Source: Chloroflexus islandicus
GTDB lineage: Bacteria > Chloroflexota > Chloroflexia > Chloroflexales > Chloroflexaceae
Assembly: GCF_001650695.1 (NCBI RefSeq)
Contig: NZ_LWQS01000041.1
Span: 1 to 64,000, forward strand
Length of the DNA stretch: 64,000 nucleotides
Direction: 5' to 3'
The notes beneath the pieces were generated by a model. The model made no database searches. It was given only the letters and a program-made list of their open reading frames with translations, and had not been told where the DNA came from. Positions 1-7,811 of the stretch are shown piece by piece (position 1 is the stretch's first letter; every line of letters begins with the position of its first letter). Made by a program: the position numbers and the translations under genes.

Positions 1-700
1 GTTCCCTCGGTGTCCTTGCGCGCCGCACCCCGGTGTCTTTGCGAGCGGAGCGAAGCAATCCCCCGCGAGGGCGGGAGACCCCGCTCAGGCGTCCTTCCCC
101 GTGACTCCCTCCCCCAGCGGGGGAGGGCTGGGGTGGGGGCCATGTACGCCGCTCCCCAGTTGTCCTTGCGAGCCGCGCTGGGCACGGCGAAGCAATCCCC
201 CCGCGAGCACGGAAACAACCCGCTGTGCGTTCGTTCGCGCTGAAGCGGGAGATTGCTTCGGGGGCTGCGCCCCCTCGCAATGACAGATGGGCCCCCCCGC
301 TCCCTTGGTGTCCTTGCGCGCCGCACCCCGGTGTCCTTGCGAGCGGAGCGGAGCGCAGCGAAGCAATCCCCCGCGAGGGCGGGAGCCCCCGCTCAGGCGT
401 CCTTCCCCGTGACTCCCTCCCCCAGCGGGGGAGGGCTGGGATGGGGGCCATGTCACCGCACCCCGGTGTCCTTGCGAGCGGAGCGTAGCGCAGCGACGCA
501 ATCCCCCACGAGCACGGAAGCGACCCCTTTCCGCTGAAGACTGCACTCCCCTCTCCCGCGCTAGTGGGAGAGGGGCTGGGGGTGAGGGCCAGCCCGCGTA
601 GCGGGCTTCGTAAGCTTAGCCCGGCCCTTTAGGGCCGGGTGCCAGATCACGCACCCTTTTCGCTCCCTCGCAATGACAGGCGGGCACGTCCGCCACACCC
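1..700. repeat. Repeat-filled intergenic region
   Basis: No credible gene is seen. A segment at 9-145 recurs at 307-453 as a near-identical direct copy with a 10-base insertion. Each copy combines a CTTGCGAG...GAAGCAATC palindrome half and a CCCAGCGGGGGAGGG tract. CTCGCAATGACAG half-sites occur near 271 and 668. At 591-639 lie two adjacent perfect hairpins (arms AGCCCGC/GCGGGCT and CCCGGCCCT/AGGGCCGGG), which recur in reverse orientation at 24580-24628. Reading frames here have the Arg/Pro/Gly-rich composition of translated palindromes and are not called. Confidence 0.85.
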
Positions 701-707
701 ATACCGG

Positions 708-1916
708 CTACCGCAACGCCGCCAACGCCTCATCAATATCGGCGGCGGTGTGTTCGGCGCTGATCTGGAAGCGGATGCTGTCATCGCCGCGCGGCACGAC
801 GGGGTACATAATCGCGGTTGCCAGCACCCCTCGCGCAAAGAGGGTGTCAACGAGGGCTGCCGTTGCCGCCGGATCGCGCACAAACAGCGGCACCACCGGA
901 TGCGCGCCGGGCAGGGTCTCGAAGCCGCCGTCACGCAAGCCCTGCCGGAAACGGGCCGTCATGGCGCGTAGATGCGCTAACCGCTCTTGGCCCTCGGTGC
1001 TCTCAAGGATATCGAGCGCCGCCAGCGCCGCGCTCGCTTCGCCAGCGGTGATCGGGTTGGAGTAGATGTAGGTCGGGCTGGTTTCACGCAAGCTATCGAT
1101 CAGCACTTGCGGCCCGACGACGTAACCGCCGTTGGCGCCAAACGCCTTGCCTAGCGTGCCGATCAACAGATCGGCGCGCGCGCCGCAATACTCTTCGCTG
1201 CCGCGGCCAGTGGCGCCAAACGCGCCGACGCCGTGCGAGTCGTCAACGATTAGCAAGGCGTTTTCAGCAAATGTCGCATCATACCGGGCAACAATAGCGG
1301 CAATCCGGTCGAGGGGCGCATGCACGCCACGCATCGAGAAGATGCCATCAGTGACGACAATCGCTCGCCGGCAGGTCTGGGAGGCTTGCGCGAGCGCTGC
1401 GTCGAGCTGCTCAAGATCGAGATGGCGGTAAACCAGCTTTTCGCGTGGACGGGCGAGCCGGATGGCGTTGATGATGCAGTTGTGGTTCAGTTCATCGCTG
1501 ATGATCGCGGTGTCAGGCGTCGTGAGCGAGGTGATCACGCTGAGCACTGCGGCATAGGCGCTGGAAAAAAGCATCGCTGCATCGCGTCGGTGAAAGGCGG
1601 CCAGCCGTTGTTCCAGCGCCACGTGCGGGGCAAGGGTGCCGCTAATGAAGCGCACGGCGCCGGGGCCGACGCCAAACCGGTGCGTCGCCGCTTCCGCTGC
1701 CGCGATCAAGCGCGGATCGGCGGCCAATCCGAGGTAGCTGTTGGAATTCATACGAATGAACGGTTGCTCGTAGCCAGCGACCCGGTAGCGCGGCCCGCGC
1801 TTGCCATCTCCCGGCAGTCGTTCGGTAATCACGCGCTCAAAGCCTTTGCGCCGCCGTTCGGCGCTCAGTTGGTCAAGTTGCTGTTGGAGGATTCCGGCCA
1901 GACGGTCGTGAGGCAT
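708..1916 (-). CDS. kbl: Glycine C-acetyltransferase (2-amino-3-ketobutyrate CoA ligase)
   Basis: A 402-residue fold-type I PLP enzyme of the alpha-oxoamine synthase family. It is expected to cleave 2-amino-3-ketobutyrate with CoA to glycine and acetyl-CoA in the cytoplasm. Visible motifs are DDSHGVGAFG and GTLGKAFGANGG, the latter holding the PLP-binding lysine (about Lys257). The start at 1916 is chosen because GGAGAA lies 7 bases upstream; a longer frame would run back into the preceding gene. It follows the SDR-type threonine dehydrogenase by 50 bases on the same strand, and that pairing favours Kbl over 8-amino-7-oxononanoate synthase (BioF), which is similar in sequence. No other biotin gene is nearby. 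Confidence 0.88.
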   Translation of the reverse strand: MPHDRLAGILQQQLDQLSAERRRKGFERVITERLPGDGKRGPRYRVAGYEQPFIRMNSNSYLGLAADPRLIAAAEAATHRFGVGPGAVRFISGTLAPHVALEQRLAAFHRRDAAMLFSSAYAAVLSVITSLTTPDTAIISDELNHNCIINAIRLARPREKLVYRHLDLEQLDAALAQASQTCRRAIVVTDGIFSMRGVHAPLDRIAAIVARYDATFAENALLIVDDSHGVGAFGATGRGSEEYCGARADLLIGTLGKAFGANGGYVVGPQVLIDSLRETSPTYIYSNPITAGEASAALAALDILESTEGQERLAHLRAMTARFRQGLRDGGFETLPGAHPVVPLFVRDPAATAALVDTLFARGVLATAIMYPVVPRGDDSIRFQISAEHTAADIDEALAALR

Positions 1917-1966
1917 AGCGTTCTCCGTATTTAACAGGTGGACGGATAGGTGAGGGGGCAGCGCGT

Positions 1967-2911
1967 TTACGATGCGCTTTGCTGGCGAATCACCCGCAGC
2001 ATCTCGTCCACCATTCCTTCCAAATCGTAGTGCGGTTGCCATCCCCAATCGGCGCGAGCCGCACTGTCATCGAGCGCATGCGGCCACGAGTCGGCGATTG
2101 CTTGGCGGTACGGTTGGATCGCGTAGTCGATCTGAAACTCAGGAATGCGGCGGCTGATCGCGGCGGCGAGTTCGGCTGGGGTGGCGCTAAAGCCCTGAAT
2201 ATTGTACGCATTCGCGTAGCGCAGCCGTTCACGGTCGGTAGCCATCAATTCGAGCATTGCCCGGATGCCGTCAGCCATGTACATCAGCGGCAAGCGCGTA
2301 TCCGGTTGCAGGTAGCAGGTATAAGCGCCTGTGCTCAGCGCAGCATGAAAGATTTCAACTGCGTAGTCAGTGGTGCCGCCGCCGGGTGGCGCAGTGGCCG
2401 AGATCAGACCGGGGAAGCGGAGGCCGCGCGCATCGAGACCGTAGCGGGCAACATAGTACGAGCAAAGCAACTCGCTAATCACCTTGCTAATGCCGTACAT
2501 AGTTGTGGGGCGCTGGATTGTCACTTGCGGAGTAGGGTCGCGCGGCGTTTCCGGGCCAAACGCGGCAATACTGCTCGGCACAAAGATTTGGCACCGGTGG
2601 AGGCGCGCCACTTCGAGCACGGTATACAGGCCATCAACGTTGAGCCGCCATGCCTGTTGCGGCATCCGCTCGGCAGTGGCCGAGAGCAGCGCAGCCAGAT
2701 GGTAAATGATGCCGACGCGCATGCGGGTGACTAATTCATCGAGCGCCACGCCATCGGTGCAATCGAGCATGGCATACGGCCCAGCTTCATCGGTCGCCGG
2801 TTTGAGATCACTGGCGATAACGTGCGTCGCGCCATAGATCTGGCGCAGCGCCGGCACCAAATCGGAACCGACTTGCCCCAACGCGCCGATGACCAGAATC
2901 CGTCGCTCCAT
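1967..2911 (-). CDS. tdh: L-threonine 3-dehydrogenase, SDR/epimerase type
   Basis: A 314-residue extended short-chain dehydrogenase. The N-terminal Rossmann motif GALGQVG (about residues 9-15) and the YGISK catalytic motif (Tyr139, Lys143) are intact, with PSSIAAFG as the serine strand. The family includes NAD-dependent UDP-sugar epimerases, but the length and the immediate downstream kbl gene point to the epimerase-like threonine dehydrogenase, which oxidises threonine to 2-amino-3-ketobutyrate. Together the two genes would turn threonine and CoA into glycine and acetyl-CoA. TGAGG lies upstream of the ATG. It is first in the operon, facing a 290-base AT-rich divergent spacer. Confidence 0.85.
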   Translation of the reverse strand: MERRILVIGALGQVGSDLVPALRQIYGATHVIASDLKPATDEAGPYAMLDCTDGVALDELVTRMRVGIIYHLAALLSATAERMPQQAWRLNVDGLYTVLEVARLHRCQIFVPSSIAAFGPETPRDPTPQVTIQRPTTMYGISKVISELLCSYYVARYGLDARGLRFPGLISATAPPGGGTTDYAVEIFHAALSTGAYTCYLQPDTRLPLMYMADGIRAMLELMATDRERLRYANAYNIQGFSATPAELAAAISRRIPEFQIDYAIQPYRQAIADSWPHALDDSAARADWGWQPHYDLEGMVDEMLRVIRQQSAS

Positions 2912-3116
2912 TGCGGTGCCTCATTTTGGTCAGCGAGATGCATGACTGATACTTGTTATACACGATAGCGGCGGATTCTGCCAGTGGGGGTTTGGTATGG
3001 TCAGGGTGAAGCTGCAACAACGTTTAATATTGCGAGTTCTATCACAATTACATATAGTACCTAGGTTATACCTCTGATCACGAAACGATTATCTGTAGTA
3101 GCATACTTTTATGCGA

Positions 3117-3145
3117 TTGTAATTGGTCAACGCCTCAATTATCAT
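3117..3145 (+). promoter_or_regulatory. Predicted sigma70-like promoter for the exported-protein cluster
   Basis: TTGTAA (3117-3122) and TATCAT (3140-3145) are separated by 17 bases. They lie in the AT-rich spacer between divergent tdh and the small exported protein gene and would give a leader of about 45 bases. The rest of the spacer (2912-3116) is AT-rich without a gene. Confidence 0.45.
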
Positions 3146-3198
3146 CAATTCTAAAGAAACGGTTAGTGAACCGCTTCACGACACGCAGGAGGCGTTGT

Positions 3199-3570
3199 AT
3201 GGCTACCCTTCTCCATCCCAAAACCCTGATCGCCGCCGTTCTGGCGCTGGCGCTGGCCGCTGCCGCGTATGGCTTCGCCGCCACAAACTCATTTGGTAGT
3301 GCAGTTATTGTTGCCGGTGACGGTTCGTTGACCATCAGCGGCTACACGGTCGGTAGCTTGACCTATGTCTACGATGCAACTGATCCGACGTTGATCGACA
3401 AAGTTACCTTTACCCTGACCGGCGCTGCTGCTCCGACCACGGTGCTCGTGCAACTCGATGGCTCGAACTGGGTGAACGCGACTGAATCGGGCGGCACGTG
3501 GACGGCTGATCCCTCGCCGAATGTGCCGATTTCGACCCATACAACCTTGCGCATTGTGGCGCACAACTAA
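3199..3570 (+). CDS. Small exported protein, probable substrate of the adjacent SipW-like signal peptidase
   Basis: A 123-residue protein whose N-terminus is a long hydrophobic signal (LIAAVLALALAAAAYGF) followed by an Ala/Ser/Gly-rich stretch and a beta-rich domain with GDGSLTISGYTVGSLTY. The start at 3199 has AGGAGG 6 bases upstream; an in-frame upstream start adds a charged tail and lacks this site. Layout and N-terminus resemble TasA/camelysin-type proteins processed by SipW peptidases, but sequence similarity is not strong by eye. It precedes the signal peptidase gene with a hairpin between them, which suits an abundant cargo protein ahead of a low-level enzyme. Possible roles are fibre, pilus-like or surface-layer component; function unknown. 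Confidence 0.72.
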   Translation: MATLLHPKTLIAAVLALALAAAAYGFAATNSFGSAVIVAGDGSLTISGYTVGSLTYVYDATDPTLIDKVTFTLTGAAAPTTVLVQLDGSNWVNATESGGTWTADPSPNVPISTHTTLRIVAHN

Positions 3571-3588
3571 ATCTACAGTGACGTCACG

Positions 3589-3630
3589 GAGCGGGCAAGA
3601 GGCGCGCAAGAACGTTCCTCTTGCCCGTTC
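3589..3630 (+). terminator. Intercistronic hairpin (14-bp stem)
   Basis: Arms 3589-3602 and 3617-3630 (GAGCGGGCAAGAGG against CCTCTTGCCCGTTC, one G-T pair) enclose a 14-base loop. It lies between the small exported protein gene and the signal peptidase gene. There is no U tract, so it may attenuate or protect the upstream mRNA rather than terminate fully. Confidence 0.6.
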
Positions 3631-3649
3631 TGTATGATGAGAGGTGGCT

Positions 3650-5392
3650 ATGAAGCTGGGGCGAACAGTCATTGGACGGTGGCTGGGTGGGCTGGCGATC
3701 CTGCTCGGCCTTGCGCTGATCTGGTGGCTGTTTGCACCCCGCTCGCTGGGTGGCGTTGCCCAGTTTGTCGTAATCAACGGCAATAGCATGGCCCCGCTCT
3801 ACCGACGCGGCGATCTGGTGATTACGCGCGCTGCTGATGACTATGCACTGGGCGATATTGTCACCTACCGCCATCCTGAGATTGGGTTAGTGATCCATCG
3901 CATCATCGGCCAAGATGGCGAACGTTGGCAGTTGAAGGGTGATCACAACGATTTTGTCGATCCCTACGAGCCGTTGACGACCGAGATTGAAGGGCGGGCA
4001 TGGCTGCATATACCGTGGCTGGGGAGCGGCTTAGTGCTGGCGCGCCAATACTGGTGGCTGATCATTCTGGCGCTGGCAGGAGGGATGGTGATGGCACAAC
4101 CACGCGCAACCGGACGGCGTCGCCGGCCACGCCACACAATTGTTCAGCCGGTCGAGGCAGCGATGGCTGCGGTGACACTGTGCGCACTTGGCGCAATCGT
4201 CGCCGGCATGCTTGCTGGCTACGCCTTCCTCCAACCCGCCAGCCGCGTCGTTAACGAACCGGTCATCTATCGCCAGCAGGGGACATTTACCTATCTCGCC
4301 GATGCACCTCCCGGCATTTACGATACGGCGCAGGCCCAAACCGGCGATCCGGTCTATTTCCAACTCTCATCAACGCTGGCCGTCACCTTTCACTATGAAT
4401 TGGCCAATGTCGCCACGGCGAGCGGCACGATCGGGCTAAATGCCGAAGTCAGCGCCGCGAATGGTTGGCGCCGGCGGTTGGCGCTCGCGCCGGCACAGCC
4501 GTTTGAGGGGGCGGAAGCAACCGTGCGGGGGGTGATCAACCTCACTGATCTGCGCGCGCTAATCGCCCAACTCGAACAACAGACGAGTTTGAGTAACCAA
4601 TATTATCTGCTCGCTATCACTCCAGATGTGGTGGTGAACGGGGAAGTGGACGGGCTAGCGTTCAGCGATGCCTTTTCGCCGCAATTGCTCTTCCGGTTTG
4701 ATAAAGCGCAGCTCACCCTGGTCAACCCTGCCGATGACCGGCAGGGGCTTGCCCCCCGCGCCGAGGGTCAGGTGGCACGGACGAGGATCGAGCCGGCACG
4801 CTTATCATTGTTGTTCTTCAGCCTTGAAGTAGAGTCGGCCCGCTGGTGGGGAATGGTGATTGCCGGCGGGTTGGCGGTGGCCGCGATTGCGATCGGCTGG
4901 CCGTTATGGCGGCGCTGGCAAAGCGATGAAACTATGCGGATCCAATTCTGGTACGGTAATCTTATCATCACCGGCGCCGCGCCCCACGTTGATCTGCCAC
5001 GGGCAGCCGTCGCGACGATGGCTGATCTGGCCCGCTTGGCCCAACGCGCCGGCGGGTTGATCATCCGCGACACCGGCAGCGAGCCGAACCAATACGTATT
5101 GATCGACGACGGTACCGTCTACGTCTATCAAGCTAGCGACTCTGGGCCAGAGGCGCACCAGCGTGTCACGCCAGCACCGGTTGCCCACCATCCGCCGCCG
5201 GCGGATTGGCGCGATCAATTTATTGCCGCCCTACGCGAAACCGGTTTGGTAAGTGAAGCCTGCCAAGCAGTGGGAGTGGATCCCTTCACCGCCTATCGCG
5301 AACGCAGCCAGAACCCGGCGTTTGCGCAGGCATGGCGCGAGGCCCGCCAACAGCATTGGGAAGCGGCGACTGAACAGCGAGGCGAGGCATGA
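3650..5392 (+). CDS. SipW/ER-type signal peptidase I fused to a DUF5305-like domain and a cytoplasmic helix-turn-helix tail
   Basis: A 580-residue multi-domain membrane protein. Residues ~11-30 form TM1. The S26B peptidase part follows, with GNSM (nucleophile Ser46), VIHRII (His83 in place of the usual Lys, as in SipW and archaeal/ER peptidases) and KGDHNDFVDP. TM2 is ~130-149 and TM3 ~170-195. An extracytoplasmic domain (~205-395) resembles DUF5305 of archaeal/Chloroflexota proteins, and TM4 is ~400-421. A cytoplasmic part has a small beta domain (~428-500) and a C-terminal segment (~520-570, with VSEACQAVGVDPFTAYRE) that reads as a helix-turn-helix like those of phage terminase small subunits. 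Typical SipW enzymes have about 190 residues. A GTG two codons earlier is possible; ATG 3650 follows GAGAGG. The next gene overlaps by 4 bases. Confidence 0.85.
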   Translation: MKLGRTVIGRWLGGLAILLGLALIWWLFAPRSLGGVAQFVVINGNSMAPLYRRGDLVITRAADDYALGDIVTYRHPEIGLVIHRIIGQDGERWQLKGDHNDFVDPYEPLTTEIEGRAWLHIPWLGSGLVLARQYWWLIILALAGGMVMAQPRATGRRRRPRHTIVQPVEAAMAAVTLCALGAIVAGMLAGYAFLQPASRVVNEPVIYRQQGTFTYLADAPPGIYDTAQAQTGDPVYFQLSSTLAVTFHYELANVATASGTIGLNAEVSAANGWRRRLALAPAQPFEGAEATVRGVINLTDLRALIAQLEQQTSLSNQYYLLAITPDVVVNGEVDGLAFSDAFSPQLLFRFDKAQLTLVNPADDRQGLAPRAEGQVARTRIEPARLSLLFFSLEVESARWWGMVIAGGLAVAAIAIGWPLWRRWQSDETMRIQFWYGNLIITGAAPHVDLPRAAVATMADLARLAQRAGGLIIRDTGSEPNQYVLIDDGTVYVYQASDSGPEAHQRVTPAPVAHHPPPADWRDQFIAALRETGLVSEACQAVGVDPFTAYRERSQNPAFAQAWREARQQHWEAATEQRGEA

Positions 5393-5751
5393 AACGGTTC
5401 ATCTTGCTCATACTGATAAGCGCCGTTATCGGTGCGACGGCATTGGCGTCCGCTGCAAGCATCGCGATCCCTGACGCCGCTATGGCCGATCTGAATATGT
5501 CGCTAAGCGCGCAAAATGTGGCGCCGCCAGCCTGCGCCGGTATGGGTTTGAGTGCCATTATCTCTGGCGCTGGCGTGATCACCGGCACCGATGGCAATGA
5601 CCTTATCGTGGGCAGCGCCGGCAATGATCTCATCGATGGCCGGGGAGGCAACGACTGCATTATCGGCGGCAAGGGTGACGATGTGCTCATTGGCGGCGCT
5701 GGGTTCGATGTGTGCATTGGCAGCGGCGCTGATAGCACGTGCGAGCGGTAA
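5389..5751 (+). CDS. Small exported RTX-repeat protein
   Basis: A 120-residue protein with an N-terminal signal peptide (LILISAVIGATALASAAS) and, from about residue 64, five RTX-type nonapeptides (GTDGNDLIV, SAGNDLIDG, RGGNDCIIG, GKGDDVLIG, GAGFDVCIG). RTX repeats normally fold into a Ca2+-binding parallel beta-roll outside the cell. Four cysteines flank or sit in the roll, which is unusual for RTX domains and suggests disulfides. It overlaps the signal peptidase stop by ATGA, so it is translationally coupled and a candidate second substrate. No type I secretion genes are nearby, and the N-terminal signal argues for Sec export. Confidence 0.82.
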   Translation: MKRFILLILISAVIGATALASAASIAIPDAAMADLNMSLSAQNVAPPACAGMGLSAIISGAGVITGTDGNDLIVGSAGNDLIDGRGGNDCIIGGKGDDVLIGGAGFDVCIGSGADSTCER

Positions 5752-5845
5752 GCTGATGGCGTCCGGTGAGCGGCGCTTGCTATTATAGCGGTTTATCGGT
5801 ATCATTCCGCCATTGTATTCAACTCTTTAGATCGGCGAGAATGAT

Positions 5846-7051
5846 ATGCGATCGCTGCCACGTTGGCTTATCGCAAGTATCTGCGGCGCGTTGATTGTCA
5901 CTATCGCGATGGGTGTGCGCCAGACCTTTGGCGTCTTCCTCGTGCCGCTGAGCGAAGCGTTTGGTTTGGGCCGTGAACAAGTAGGGTTGACGCTAGCGAT
6001 CCAGAATCTCGTGTTTGGGATCGCTACGCCGTTCGCTGGCGCGCTGGCCGACCGGTATGGCGGCCAGCGTTTACTTGCAGTTGGCGCGATTGTCTACGCG
6101 CTGGGGGTGGCAGCGGTCACGATCGCGGCCTCGCCGTTATTGCTCTTGGTGGCGCTAGGGGTGGTGGTTGGGCTCGCGCAGAGCGCGACCACTTTCGCGC
6201 CGGTGTTTGGTGTCATTGGTCAATTAGCGCCGCCAGCGCGGCGCGGTTTCGCCTTCGGTCTTGTGACCGCCGGCGGTTCGGTGGGGATGTTTGCGTTTGT
6301 GCCGTTGGCGCAATTGTTGCTAGCGGCATTGGGTTGGCAAGGGGCGTTGCTGGCGCTGGCGGCGGTGATGGTGCTGCCGGCGGTGCTGACGCCGGCCCTC
6401 GGCGCGCCTGCTCGCCGCACCGGCGCCGCCGACAATGCGCCAAGCGGGCAACAGGTGATCGCGCTGGCGTTGCGCCATCCCGGCTATGCCTTGTTGTTTG
6501 CCGGCTTCTTTGTCTGCGGGTTTCACGTTGCCTTTATCGCCACCCATCTACCGGCCTATCTGGTCGATAGTGGCATTGGCGCAACTGTTGCTGCGGTGGC
6601 GCTGGCGCTGATCGGGTTGGGGAATATCGCCGGTTCGTATCTCTTTGGCGCACTCGGCGACCGCATGGTCAAGAAACAGGTCTTGAGCGGTATCTATCTT
6701 GGGCGAGCGATCATCTTTGTTCTGTTTCTGATCGTGCCGCTCACTGATGCCAGCGCCTTGGCGTTTGGGTTGAGCATCGGTGTGCTCTGGCTCGGCACTG
6801 TGCCCCTAACGAGCGGGTTAGTTGCGCAGCTCTTCGGTACACGCTATCTCGGCATGTTGTACGGCTTTGTCTTCTTCGGCCACCAGATCGGGGCCTTTTT
6901 GGGCGCATGGATGGGTGGCGCCGTCTACGATCGCACCGTCAGTTATCTGCCGGTTTGGCTAGCCGCGCTGGCGCTCAGCCTTGCCGCGACGGCCATCCAC
7001 TGGCTGATCGACGATCGTCCGGCGCGCCAAGTTGTTGAGCAACCGGTGTGA
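5846..7051 (+). CDS. Major facilitator superfamily transporter
   Basis: A 401-residue protein with about 12 hydrophobic segments and the MFS loop motif GALADRYGGQR between TM2 and TM3. The N-terminus (IAMGVRQTFGVFLVPL) resembles the oxalate/monocarboxylate-type MFS family often annotated as MFS or OFA-like carriers. Substrate is not predictable. The ATG at 5846 is preferred over an out-of-frame ATG five bases earlier. The small membrane protein gene starts just after its stop. Confidence 0.88.
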   Translation: MRSLPRWLIASICGALIVTIAMGVRQTFGVFLVPLSEAFGLGREQVGLTLAIQNLVFGIATPFAGALADRYGGQRLLAVGAIVYALGVAAVTIAASPLLLLVALGVVVGLAQSATTFAPVFGVIGQLAPPARRGFAFGLVTAGGSVGMFAFVPLAQLLLAALGWQGALLALAAVMVLPAVLTPALGAPARRTGAADNAPSGQQVIALALRHPGYALLFAGFFVCGFHVAFIATHLPAYLVDSGIGATVAAVALALIGLGNIAGSYLFGALGDRMVKKQVLSGIYLGRAIIFVLFLIVPLTDASALAFGLSIGVLWLGTVPLTSGLVAQLFGTRYLGMLYGFVFFGHQIGAFLGAWMGGAVYDRTVSYLPVWLAALALSLAATAIHWLIDDRPARQVVEQPV

Positions 7052-7065
7052 GACAGGGGGTGAGA

Positions 7066-7272
7066 ATGCAACGCATTGAGACGTTGAGCGCGCTCTACGA
7101 GCCGGCTGAGCAGGCGCCGCCGGCCACCGATGACGGCGCGGCGTTCGTTTGGCTAGCCGGCGGCGGGTTGCTGCTGCTGAGCCTGATCGGCGGCGGGTTG
7201 TGGGCGTTGTGGCTCTTGAACACAACGCCCGCTATGGTGAGCGATCTGACGTGGTTCTTCTTGTGCCACTGA
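7066..7272 (+). CDS. Small single-pass membrane protein
   Basis: A 68-residue protein with an acidic/Pro-rich N-terminus and one transmembrane segment (VWLAGGGLLLLSLIGGGLWA), ending FFLCH. ATG 7066 is preceded by GGGGGTGAG; it lies 14 bases after the MFS stop and is probably co-transcribed. No family is recognised. It could be an accessory subunit of the transporter or unrelated. Confidence 0.6.
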   Translation: MQRIETLSALYEPAEQAPPATDDGAAFVWLAGGGLLLLSLIGGGLWALWLLNTTPAMVSDLTWFFLCH

Positions 7273-7278
7273 ACCGAG

Positions 7279-7716
7279 CTACTCGGTCTCTTCCGCCGCC
7301 CATGTGCTGGCCACTAGCCGGAAGATATCCGATTCGGTGATGATCCCGACCAGCCGGCCCTCATCGACCACCGGCAAGCCGCTGACCCGCGCGCGCACCA
7401 TGATCGCCGCTGCTTTGCCGATCGAGTCGCTGGAAGCGATCGTCAATGGGTTCGGTGTCATCAGTTCGGCTACGGTCTGGCCGGCGAGGTTGAAGCGAGC
7501 CAACCGGCGCTCTTCTTCATCGCGAGGGTGGCTCATCGCCTGCTCGATGTCGCTGCGGGTGATGATGCCAACCAGCTTGCTTTGTTTATCCACCACCGGC
7601 ATCCGCCGCACCCCGCGCGCTCGCATGCGCTCATAAGCAGCCAGCGCCGAAAAGTCTGGCGGGACGCAAACCGGGTTTTCGGTCATCCATTCGGCTACGC
7701 GCTCGGTCTTCGACAT
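7279..7716 (-). CDS. Tandem CBS-domain protein
   Basis: A 145-residue cytoplasmic protein made of two CBS domains: one at about residues 10-65 (WMTENPVCVPPD, RRMPVVDKQSKLVGIIT) and one at about 82-140 (LMTPNPLTIASSD, SGLPVVDEGRLVGIIT). Such stand-alone pairs bind adenine nucleotides and act as energy or redox sensors for partner proteins. The ATG at 7716 has GAGGAG about 7 bases upstream. It converges on the mini membrane gene with a 6-base gap. Confidence 0.9.
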   Translation of the reverse strand: MSKTERVAEWMTENPVCVPPDFSALAAYERMRARGVRRMPVVDKQSKLVGIITRSDIEQAMSHPRDEEERRLARFNLAGQTVAELMTPNPLTIASSDSIGKAAAIMVRARVSGLPVVDEGRLVGIITESDIFRLVASTWAAEETE

Positions 7717-7767
7717 ATTCAAACTCCTCTATCGCTATCAATGCTTTCTTTTCATTGTATACCGCCG

Positions 7768-7808
7768 GTTACAGGAGGGGCATAGCAGCGCTATGCCCCT
7801 CCTGTAAC
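7768..7808 (-). terminator. Perfect 19-bp hairpin after the decarboxylase operon
   Basis: Arms 7768-7786 and 7790-7808 are perfectly complementary with an AGC loop. The hairpin begins 3 bases beyond the stop of the beta-subunit gene, so it is the likely end of the minus-strand operon. There is no strong U tract. Confidence 0.75.
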
Positions 7809-7811
7809 TGG

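Noticed and set aside
708-1916. BioF (8-amino-7-oxononanoate synthase) annotation for the PLP enzyme
   Set aside because: Sequence alone allows it, but the adjacent threonine dehydrogenase and lack of biotin genes favour Kbl.
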